This document shows, piece after piece, positions 52,501 through 62,088 of a stretch of DNA of 64,000 bases. The translations under genes were made by a program, and so were the position numbers. Under the pieces are notes generated by a model. It had not been told where the DNA came from and made no database searches. It worked only from the letters and a program-made list of their open reading frames with translations. The stretch covers positions 32,799 through 96,798 of the forward strand of contig JABYQR010000165.1 in assembly GCA_022592445.1 (NCBI GenBank), in the 5' to 3' direction. The stretch is from Cytidiella melzeri. Taxonomy: Eukaryota; Basidiomycota; Agaricomycetes; Polyporales; Irpicaceae. Numbering within the stretch: position 1 is the first letter of the stretch; each line of letters opens with the position of its first letter.

Positions 52501-54941
52501 ATGTACCTGACCATGATCTAACATCACGTTCCAGCAAGATTGGAGTTTCAATCTGAGCCTAAGTGCCATCTCTCAGTAGGGCTATCCAATGATGTATAAT
52601 TTGTACAAATTTGTAACCATTTGCAGCCTGTAAAAATCAAATAGTGCATCTTGATTGCAAAAGTGATCTGATACAAAGTTATAAAGGGCTCATAACAAAG
52701 TCAATGTGATGCTATCAACTGCATTCATTGCTATCATATTGAAATTGTTACTGTCTGTATTCTCTTGTCAAATATCTGTACTTTGGGGGGAAAGAGGGTT
52801 GCGTCTGAAAACGTGTCAATGTGCTGGAGCACACTGCAATGATTCTTTTGATTCATGAGTACATGCACAACCTTTCATTGCACCAAGTGGCTCTCTTATG
52901 TAAATTGTTGCAGGTCAGTTATAAGCACTTAGTTAGGATACATAATTTCCAAAGAGACTTTCACACATATCATGCTTATCTTTTACTTAGATTTCTGCTG
53001 TCAAACTCAGAAAGCACTATCTCAGTACTTAGGCTGAGATCTTATGGTATCTTTTCAACTTGTACACACACATAGGTTCCGAATATATATCAGCCATACT
53101 TACTCTGTGTGCCCTCCAAGAGTGGTGCCACTCCTTACAGGTGTCGCCCAAAGTGCGGGAACTTGACAGGAAACACACTCAGCGACAGTTTTTGTATATT
53201 CATAATGAAGTGAATTGATGGCACCACACTGGGTTTGTTACCAACCATGCAAAACTTTGTATTGCATCACATTTTCCGGTCAAAATACAATTTTTGATCT
53301 TTACAGCTTGCAAATGGACACAAATGGAGACATACTGCACACCATTGCATAGCTCTATGTCTTGCAAACCTGTTGGTAACAAGGAATTTGAATTTGGAGA
53401 AGAATCAAGGAAATTATGGCCAGATTACTGAAAAAGACTGCTTGGACTCAGATTGAACCTTAGCTTATCCCTTTTGTTATAGACTTATGAAGTATCTATC
53501 AGCATTTTGTTACTACCATCAATCACACTTAGCCTACTTCAAATAAAAATCAAATAAGAATTAATGCACAACACAGCATTCGAACCAGGGCCTTGGGGCC
53601 TTTGCAGGGCATGTATAATTTAGCTGAGTAAACAATTACCTTTTTCTTACTGCACCCAAAAAAGGGCAATTTTTTACTCAGCCAGATTATGGTCTCGGCC
53701 AGGCAGCTCTGTGAGTCTAGACATGTATGGTAGTTGCTTACATAAGTAGACACAGACATGTATATAAGCACAGTTGCTGAAGCAGCAATAATAATAAGAC
53801 TCATCTTTGAAGCTTGACAGTCTGTACCCCTCGCACACCATTTCCACTTTGTTACCCTGTAGCTGCGCATACACGCGAGGAGATTTGCAAGGATTTTTTG
53901 GACGGAATCTCAGAGGCAGCTTGCAATGTTTGATTGTACTCTGATTTAGTTGTATTTACGTGTTGTTGTTGTTGTTTCGACTATGTCATTTGTTCGTTCT
54001 GCTCTGTCCAGTGCAGCTCAAGCAAAGAGGGATTGCCCGAGTCTCTCGCGGCTTGTGCTCACACTGTGCATGTTCAATCAGACATAAGCTGGTGGTCAGA
54101 TAGTTGAACTGTGCATATAGTAGGGGTTTACACTCGATGTCTGTTATTGCTGGTATAGACAAACTGGCTATAGACAGATGGTATGATGGGCTGGTTGTCG
54201 GAGCGGTGTTTCACACCGATCTCAGTGATATTCTTTTATTTTCGTCGCACGCCCATCCCTCAAACCGCCACATTCCCTTCTTTCGTCGCCGCGACGACAT
54301 ATTCCGCGCTCAGATCCGCCCGACATCGCATTCGCTTGGGAGTGTAAGTCAATGCTCAGAGCAATTCGAGGCTCGGTATAGCTCTGGGGAGTCCATGTTC
54401 CTGCGAATGTCAAGAATGCAGCTGATGATGGCATACACCAAGTTCAAGACAAGAAGAACTGCCAAATCTTGAGAACGACTCGGAAAGGTAAGAGAGGGAT
54501 CCTCTGTGGCCGGCAAAACATGGGCTCAACATAGGATCTACCAGGCCGACTTCTCTCCTACAGTCGGACAATCTCAACGCAAATGATGATTTTGGGCTAA
54601 GAGAGTTGGTATTCACAGAAGATGCCTTTGCATTAGCAGAGTCGTCACTCTGACACAAATAAGAACCATTCACCCTGAAACGCACTAGCGACGGCACAAG
54701 CTGCGGGTACATGTGATTGGCAACCACCGGCGGTGAGAAGCAAGGCCAGCACAATCCGCTCTAGAGTCGACAGTAGAGCTGGAGTTTATGTGAACAACTC
54801 CGCGCATCGTATAATCTGTAACAATACGAATTACAGAATCACACGAATGCGATATTCCCAGAAGGCCATGACGGGCATCTGTGGTTCGAATGAGCACGCA
54901 GACGCTACGAGACTGCTAGTACAAACTTACATTGTCTGTTC
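52501..54941. other. AT-rich intergenic stretch
   Basis: 2.4 kb without a credible gene. Frames of up to 122 codons (54104-54472 plus, 54410-54754 minus) lack domains, signal peptides and splice support. One tRNA-like remnant lies at 53571-53640. Confidence 0.4.
53571..53640 (-). ncRNA. tRNA-Cys-like remnant, possible SINE head
   Basis: On the minus strand a box-A-like segment TACTCAGCTAAATTATAC is followed by an anticodon-arm-like GCC CTGCAAA GGC (loop with anticodon GCA). A box-B-like GGTTCGAAT follows at normal tRNA spacing. The acceptor stem and T-stem do not pair well, so it is not a working tRNA. It may be the tRNA-derived head of a SINE or a tRNA pseudogene. Confidence 0.35.
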
Positions 54942-55649
54942 TCAGGGAAAGAGGCCATCTTGAGAAAAGTGATTGGGCAATCTCCTTCCTCTCCACCAAA
55001 GCGTCGGTCGCCCGGTTCCTCCGCGCATCGGGTATTCCCATCGAGGCTCTATTTCACCCTGCAAAACTCCAGAGGTACCGCCAAGCGCGGCATTAAACAC
55101 CATGGATCCAATCGCATCCGGCGGAATGTGGTCTGTTTCAAGAGGGCCGTCACAACTCTCCTCTTGCGCTAGCAGCTCCTCGGTGGGTGAAGGTAGGTGT
55201 AAGAGGGCAAGAGGAAGAGAAGACGACGTTGCCCGCCGCAGAGTCAACTTGGAGAACGGCGATGACGAGATGAACAGGCCGACTGTAACGTCTGAACGCG
55301 AGTTTGACGTCGACGGGTCGGTGTCGGCTTTTGAGTTGAACTGGTGCAACACGCCCTCCATCTCCCGAACGTACTTGGGTCCAATTTTCTTTTTCTCAGC
55401 CTTGCACTGAGCTAGTACACGTATGCGCCTTCGTGATGAGGGATGGTCTTCAGCGTCATGGTGTGAAGGTAGCCACCACCAGCCCTGCAGGTCGATGCCT
55501 CCGTCGGCTCTGCCTCCGACACGAATGAGAGACATTGACAAGCAACTCTGGAGTACTCGCATTGACCATTGTTCGTACGCTGTACCTCGATGGACAGTGG
55601 ACATGGTCGAAAGTGTGGAAAGCCGGCGCACGAGACATGGTGGTGGCAT
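54942..55649 (-). CDS. RRG7: RRG7-like mitochondrial protein with PD-(D/E)XK nuclease fold
   Basis: 235 aa from ATG 55649 (an in-frame ATG at 55790 would add 47 Arg/Pro-rich residues). The first 18 residues (MPPPCLVRRLSTLSTM) look like a mitochondrial presequence. The domain follows: HRGTAYEQW (Glu26), RVGGRADGGIDLQG (Asp49, Asp53) and LAQCK (Gln81, Lys83), the order of catalytic residues in Mrr-like PD-(D/E)XK nucleases, then KIGPKYVREMEG. This matches fungal RRG7 (DUF2034), which is required for respiratory growth in yeast; its molecular activity is not established. Single exon, no break. Its start faces that of the septin-like gene across 197 bp. Confidence 0.82.
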   Translation of the reverse strand: MPPPCLVRRLSTLSTMSTVHRGTAYEQWSMRVLQSCLSMSLIRVGGRADGGIDLQGWWWLPSHHDAEDHPSSRRRIRVLAQCKAEKKKIGPKYVREMEGVLHQFNSKADTDPSTSNSRSDVTVGLFISSSPFSKLTLRRATSSSLPLALLHLPSPTEELLAQEESCDGPLETDHIPPDAIGSMVFNAALGGTSGVLQGEIEPRWEYPMRGGTGRPTLWWRGRRLPNHFSQDGLFP

Positions 55650-55846
55650 AGACAAAATCCTTCTGCGTTGGCACTCTGGAGTCGAGCGAGCGTTGATGAG
55701 ACTGTCTGGCGGTCCGCGCCACCAAGCCGAAGCTTTGCCTTTTTGGGGAGGAGTGGGAGGTCTGCGATTGACGAGTACACTCGAGTCCACGCACTCCTCA
55801 ACGCCAAACCACCACCATCTCCGCCACCCTCAACGACGATCTCACC
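55650..55846. promoter_or_regulatory. Bidirectional promoter, RRG7-like / septin-like
   Basis: 197 bp between two divergent start codons, too short for separate promoters of usual size. If RRG7 starts at 55790 the gap is only 56 bp. Confidence 0.5.
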
Positions 55847-58078
55847 ATGGAGGACGACCAACCATCACTCAGTACAAGTGCAGATACAGTTCGCAACCTG
55901 CCCATCCTTCACATACCAGCTCAAACTCTATCGCGCTTTCAAGGCTCGCACTCACATTCACGCTCACGCTCACGACCACGCAGCCCGTCTCGTTCTCGCC
56001 CAGCATCTCCACCATCGCCACACAGCTCATGGCCCTCTCCTTCAAGTCCTTCTGGTGAATCAGTATCATCTCTGCCCTCCGTCAGTTCCTCGTTTATGTT
56101 CTCATCCGTTCCCGCAAGCCCGCCACATCCCCACGAAGATCGCTCTCAGCGGCGCAGCAGACCAGAAAGCCACTTTGATCACCAAGAGTTTGGAGAAGGA
56201 GACAGAAGCCTTATCATACCTTCGCTGATGCTCCCGTCGGCCCTTCGTCCGCCCACCGCTCACGGCCATGCGCTGGGCAGGGTACGGATACTCGTCCTCG
56301 GCAGCTCAGCTGCGGAGAGCACGGAGGTCACAAACGAGGTTGTCTCCCTCTTGGCAGATCGACATTGTCCTGAGCTAGTACACGTTGGACCTTGGGAAGA
56401 CTTTGTTCTTGAAGGCACAGGCCAAGAAGATGACTCTGAGCCCGCGGCACAGACGATACGCTTGTCTACAGATTGGATTGAGCACCGAGAGGCTCACGGG
56501 GAAGATCGCTATGAGCCGTGTGCTAACGTGCAGGTTGTGAGGATGAGGGACTATAGCTCTTCGGACGAGGTGTGTACTATCCCTTCTAACACCCATGTAC
56601 GACGACGCGGTCACATCGCTTACATGCGTTCTATATATGTGCTTTCTCACGCGGGCTTTTTCTTATTGCGTAAAATCCTGTATATTGACATATCATTGAT
56701 TCATGTCAAATTCAACAGCCTACTATGACCTTGCATACCGCTGTGTCATTCATTCAGGCGCCTTTCCGTTCTATTGCAACGGTGCACGGAATTCATCAGC
56801 CGGATGCTGCATCCAGCTCTACGCCATCGCTACCAAAAGCGCTCTCGCAGCCACTTGTCCATTCGCTCCTCGATCCCTCTCCTTCAGAGGATGCATGTTT
56901 ATATGCGGCTGTAGTGCTTGTCCCAGCTACCCGTGAGCACTCTGCTGGTTCTCACATGAAAGGTTATGACGACTGACCGTCTATACGTAGCACCAACTGC
57001 GACAGATGAATATCTTATCACCGAGTTAAGGAATCACGTTCCTCTAATCGTACTCCCACCCGCCTCGCAGCTGGATCCTTCACCACATGTGGACAAAGTA
57101 GATACCCCCAAGCCCTCCTCAAACGCATCGTGGTCCGGCTCGGTCCAGCTCTCGAATACTGAACCCTCGACGCCTTCAGAGCTCCGAACGGCTCTTTACC
57201 AGAATCCGTACGCTATAGCGACTCTGAGGCGCGAGTCAGCGAAGCTATTCTTGCGTTGGGCTGGATATTCCGCTGGAAGCATAGCAGAAGCACTGATGAA
57301 GGGCGGCGACGACGCTGAAGGATTGGCTGTTGATCCTGATCATGTTAGCGCGGAGAGAGAAGTTATGGTTGATCAGCAACACGCCGAAGCAGGAGAGTCA
57401 GGGACTGTCAAAGGGTGGCGGGCGACACGACGACCTGACCGTGAAGGCTTTCGGACAACAAGAAGTAGCGTGACGAAGAATGCGTCTAGAGGTACCGGGG
57501 CAGGGACTGTCAGGGGCCGCCCGCGAGGTAACACTGTTGAGAGACGGAGGACCATCACTGGATCTACGCAACCTCGACCCGCCATCGGCACTCTCACTCG
57601 TCTGGACTCCTTTACGTCTTCGCAAGCATCTCTGCCTATAGCAGCTACGTCACCCACTCCGTTGTCCCCATCGCTTCTTTCGAAAAGGCGGCGGTATGCA
57701 GCGGAACACGGTTTGTCTGCGAGCTCGACGATATCGCATTTGGTCCCTTCAGTACCACCGCCGTCCTTCTCCACTTTCGACCCGCTGCATATTCCTTCTC
57801 TTGTTCGGCTTGCGCTCGAAGGACTGCTCTTCACTCCGTTGCGTGTCCGTCTTTCGAGATTGTTCGACGTTGGCGCCGGTGCACAAGACACTGCTGCTTT
57901 TTCCGCTAGTGCTGGTGCTGGCGACGACGAATGGATCGGTGTAGGCGAGACGATGGAGAGAGGGGAATGGACTCGGAAGACGTCGTCGTCGTCGATCGTT
58001 CCTGCTGTGATGATTGCCGGGGCGTTCTGTGCCGGTGTTGGGGTGGGTGTCCTTCTTGCTCGGTCGAGGACGGGATGA
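55847..58078 (+). CDS. Septin-like protein with degenerate G domain and C-terminal anchor
   Basis: Model join(55847..56569,56719..56932,56991..58078), 674 aa, start in CACCATGG. Introns are 149 and 58 bp with frame kept. Residues 1-110 are Ser/Arg/Pro-rich and disordered. Then RVRILVLGSSAAEST stands where a septin P-loop (GxxxxGKS/T) would be, without the Lys. ACLYAAVVLVPAT..PTATDEYLITELRNHVPLIVLPP resembles the septin strand-helix-strand ending at the AKAD box, which here is LPPA. A long Arg/Ser/Thr-rich linker follows. The last about 28 residues (IVPAVMIAGAFCAGVGVGVLL then ARSRTG) form a membrane anchor. It is probably one of the septin-like, non-GTP-binding proteins of agaricomycetes; this is recognition by pattern, not proof. 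Confidence 0.6.
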
Positions 58079-58706
58079 GTGAAGTGAGGTATCTTGTTAG
58101 TAGTGACATGGTGGTCATGTGCGTTTTGTCTGTGGTCGAGCGGCATATTCCCGAATGGCAGAGGCATGTGATGATATCAGCAAATGAGATTTAATCGAGG
58201 GGTACGATGAACATACTGTACCTCTGCGTTTGCAGACAGAGACCGTGGTTGAAGATGATTTGATGAACGTCGACTCACAACAGACAAGGCGGATAGCTGC
58301 TCGAGCTTCTGAGTAAGCTAAAAACTACAGCAGTAGAACGTGAACGTCAGAATGTCAAGAGTAACTGACTAGTCCCTGACATAGCGGTAGAGGATGTAAC
58401 TGTAGAGTGCGGTTCAAGCACGAGCGAGGATTGAATGTGGAATGTTGAAACTTGAACCGTCATTCACCGTAATCTATTCGAGACTTGAAGTGTGCGTCGC
58501 ACACACGCTACTAGGTCCGCTGAAGCGAGCCTCAGTAGTCCAATGCCAATCGCATTTGCACATTCGGATAGACAGTAGACAATAGAGTCATACATCACTG
58601 ATACAAATCACTACATTGATCCTCTCCTTCGGTCGAGAATGCTGCGAGTCTCAGACCCAAAGGAGCGCAGACATCACCCCCACTTTGCCTCCTTTAGAGA
58701 CACTCC
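58079..58706. other. Intergenic region between converging genes
   Basis: 0.6 kb between the 3' ends of the septin-like gene and the small secreted protein gene. No gene or repeat was recognised. Confidence 0.5.
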
Positions 58707-59127
58707 TTACAACTTTTTAGGCTTAGCGAGACTACGGTCACTTTCAGGTGCCCTTTCCGCGCTTTCCTCTCTCCAAGATGATAATGATGACAGGGATGCA
58801 AGTGCCGGGGAGACCATGTATTGAGCGCCAACGGCGTTGCGAGGTAGCCCACGAATCAAGTCATAGAGAGTCACATCATCGGGAGAAGGTGGCTGGTCAG
58901 CGCGTGGAGGTTCCTTTGAAGGTGTGTTTGGAGTGTTGTTGCTAAGAATGGGGAGTGCAAAGCCAATACTGCGCGAAACAATGGTGGGAGAGTCAGCTTA
59001 CGGACTTGAGAGAATCGTCTGAAGGGGGTTTGTCGTCCGAAGGCACGGCGCGAGAATCGAGAGGTGCACATGCAGCGAGACCAATGGTAGCAAGTAACGC
59101 GAGGACGACGGTAGTAGAAGAGCGCAT
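58707..59127 (-). CDS. Small secreted protein, 2 exons
   Basis: Model complement(join(58707..58941,59006..59127)), 118 aa. The donor is GTCCGT; an alternative acceptor at 58968 gives a 37-bp intron and 127 aa. The signal peptide (MRSSTTVVLALLATIGLAAC) probably ends at ACA-AP. The mature part is Pro/Asp/Ser-rich, acidic first (SDDKPPSDD) and basic at the end (SLAKPKKL). It has no Cys beyond the one in the signal region, so it is not a typical Cys-rich effector. Unrelated in sequence to the MRF-type secreted family of this window. The function is unknown. Confidence 0.5.
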
Positions 59128-60030
59128 GATGAGGATGAGATTTTTTGTTAGGTTTTAGGCGTGGATATGCCAGACGTCGCACAATGAAAGCAGGAAAATC
59201 AAAGCAAGTTGAGCTACCAAATGTGTCAGAGAAGGAGCTTTGCAGAATTTGCATAGTGAGTGAGATACGCACCAGCCAGTGCCAACTTTGCGTGAGTGGG
59301 GTGAAATGAAGGGAGAGCTGGGGAGAGCTGGGAGACAGATGTGGTTCGATTTATGTGTTAGCAGTACGACGCAGTGAAACACAGCTCGTCGCGAAATGCT
59401 GTAGTTCCAGAGAGCTCATCAGTCACGGGCGTCACGAGGCACCCTATTGCTGTGAGATGTTTCAGTGAAAGCGACTCGGAGGAAATTCTGTGCGTAGACA
59501 ATCCGAGTGTCCACAAGTAAATCTGCACCGTGCGGGATGGTAGAGCTTGTGAAGATATCAGGCGACATGTCTTATCTACCGAGGTGAGCTCTAGTTCGAG
59601 TCCTTCTCCTGGCTCGCAATGAGTACTTACTACCCCTGAACCCTCCCTAGTTCATCCATATATCTGGTCTGAAACTACCGACGCGATAGGACCCTATCAC
59701 ACCTCCTGCTCCGCACTACTTATTATCATTCATGCGGTGTTCGTAAAAACCCGGCGCTCAGCACATTGCGCTGAGAGCTCCCACCTCAATCTGTTAAAAA
59801 GTACATAGAATTATACATGTACATCTTGATAGTATGACATATCAAATTCACGCTTTTTAGAGAGGAACAGCGAGCTGCGGCAGGATGCCGACGAGGGGTA
59901 GAAAAGAGAAGGGGTGTTCGTAAAAACGTCACGGTTGGTCACACCGGCATGAGGTCGGCATATTGTCACTCCAACACGACTTACCATATGTAGTATCACC
60001 ATCAGCTGAGCTCATCAGCGAGAGCGGTGT
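59128..60030. other. Intergenic region, left edge of Copia-2 uncertain
   Basis: No gene. The motif GTGTTCGTAAAAA occurs at about 59738, 59913 and 60028. The last is the preferred LTR start, and the earlier copies may be LTR fragments or a longer LTR. Confidence 0.4.
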
Positions 60031-60338
60031 TCGTAAAAAGTGTGTTTGGGTAGATTACCATGTGTATTACAAGGATGTTGTTAGACAGTGACCCGCCCGA
60101 GGGAGAGGAATAGGAAAGAGGGCGTGATGATGGGAGTGGGAAGGCGCATAGAGAGGACAGGAAAGCGGGGAGACGCATGGAGAGGGGTTCTCGGAAATGG
60201 CCGATCGGCCTTATTGCCCAACGACCTGGTACAGTGTTCCTCATCTTGACAAACGTTGTACCAGGTAAGCAATTGTATTTGTATGCTTCGGACGTACCTG
60301 AATCTTGACGAACGTTGTACCAGTCACTTGAATTAACA
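60030..60338 (+). repeat. 5' LTR of Copia-2 (left boundary tentative)
   Basis: It must end at ACA 60338 because the primer-binding site follows directly. A start at TGTTCG (about 60030) gives about 309 bp, close to the Copia-1 LTR. It contains two copies of CTTGACRAACGTTGTACCAG (60244 and 60304) and a 9-bp stem CCTGGTACA/TGTACCAGG (about 60228-60265). Confidence 0.55.
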
Positions 60339-60354
60339 GGTTATGAGCCCCGGA
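60339..60354 (+). promoter_or_regulatory. Primer-binding site of Copia-2 (half-tRNA iMet type)
   Basis: GGTTATGAGCCCCGGA, complementary to the initiator tRNA-Met anticodon arm and the same as in Copia-1. Confidence 0.8.
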
Positions 60355-60411
60355 GCTCTGTAACTTCCCTACCAGTTGCTGTATAAACCATCACACCCCT
60401 ATTGTTACACC

Positions 60412-62088
60412 ATGTCAGACATCGAGAAATCCTCGAAGGACTACAAATCAAAACTCGAAAAACTTCATGATGACGGCGAAATCAATGACTACGTACAGTG
60501 GGCCATGCAGTCAGAGATCATTTTAGAAAACCTTGACTTATGGAGATACATCGATTCTGATTCAAACGAATCCACGCCACCGACTGTTCCGAAACTCAGG
60601 GTCGCGATGAGACTACTTGCAGGGAACAAGAAGGAAGTAGAAGCTGCTGAGAAACAGGCAAAGACATGGTGGAGGGATAACAAGTATACGCTGTTGCTGC
60701 TTGTCCGTGCCATCCCTACGCACAAAGTTCCACTCGTTTCAGGCTGCAAGACTGCGAAGAAAGCCTGGGAAGCATTACATGATGAATACATGCCGGTGAA
60801 TAGTCTCCGAGCGGCCGCACTCCATCAGGCGATCATGGGATACAAATGCACGACGAATATGGTGGTATCCAAGTGGACGGAGAAGATCAGAAACATGTAT
60901 ATTGATCTCATCAACCAAGACAAAGATTGTATGCCCGATGTCTTCTTCGCTAAGACGCTTGCCAATCTGTTACCTCTCAATGATTCTTGGAGAGTGTTTA
61001 CGCGCACGCTGAGGGAGAAACTCGTTATTGCCGACAAGGAAGGAAAACCCCTAGGGTCTTTGGCTGTGATCCAACTCATCAAGGAAGAAGACTGGGCTCA
61101 GGGTCTTCACGAACCTGAGTACATCGCTCAGATCAGCGGCGTGAATTCTATTCAGAAGAAGAGGCCCGCCCCTGTTGCTACCGTCTCTTCGGCTCCTCCA
61201 TTCAAACGTCAGCACACCCACGACAAATCCTCCATTTGATGCACTAATATATACTGCGCGCGTCCAATCGGCCATCTCATCCAAGACTGTTTCGCGTACG
61301 GAGGAGGGAAATGCGGCCAGTACCCGCCTTGGTGGAGAGGTCCGAAGGATATTCACCTTCCACCGAAGCAAGGAGCACCGACAGGTCAATGCCAACTAAA
61401 TTACCAAGCTTTACCTACTGCAAACACCACCAATTCAGATATTTGCGGTGCAGATCCCATCTGTGCCTCCGCAGACAGTGGGGTCGATGAAACCATTTTG
61501 AGCAGTGAACTGTTTTCTCTCAACACTCTCGCAGATCCAATCGAGAGCGTTACGTGCAATAGAGCTGCGTTTGAAACCCAATCTATAAACACCGAGTGTT
61601 ACCACAACTCCGGTGCCAATCGCCACATTTTTGCCGACAGGTTGGTATTCACTAATTATCAATCTATCACGCCTATCCAGGTCAAGGGTTTCGGATCTAC
61701 ACACTCCACTGCCGCCGTCGATATTGGCGATATCTACTTCAAGGCGTTTTACGATGGAATTCCTAATGACATCAAATTATCAAATGTATTGCATGTTCCC
61801 TCCGCGCGATTGAATCTTGTATCACAGGGATGTCTCGAACGACGCGGGATTGCGTGTCACTCGCAGAATGGGATCATTCGGTTATCACTCGAAGGGCGAA
61901 GAATGGTCGACGGACGATTATTACCAAATAATCTATATCTCCTTCACATGAAACCAGTCCCAGCAACCAACAGCGACAGCACGTCATCTTTACCGCTAGC
62001 AAATAGGATCTCAAGCCCAATTGTTCTGCATGACGACACAATGGTCTCCAGCTCCACAGATAGACGGGATTTTTACATCGCCTTCTAG
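60412..62088 (+). pseudogene. Copia-2 gag and protease, stop codon and Asp-to-Asn active site
   Basis: ATG 60412 (MSDIEKSSKDYKSKLEKL). The gag helical domain includes WWRDNKYTLLLLV and AKKAWEALHDEY. A TGA at 61237-61239 interrupts the frame just before a zinc-knuckle-like segment (CTNIYC, then H and C); the same frame then continues to 62088. The protease motif reads YHNSGANRHIF (Asn codon 61606-61608), where Copia proteases have DSGA, so the catalytic Asp is lost, probably by one G-to-A change. The gag_pre-integrase part follows (LNLVSQGCLERRGI). A frameshift near 62075 leads to integrase. Confidence 0.82.

Noticed and set aside
54104..54754. Plus and minus frames of 114-122 codons upstream of RRG7
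   Set aside because: No consistent splice model or known domain; kept as intergenic.
57373..58167. 264-codon minus-strand frame
   Set aside because: Antisense shadow of the last exon of the septin-like gene, which has better composition and splice support.
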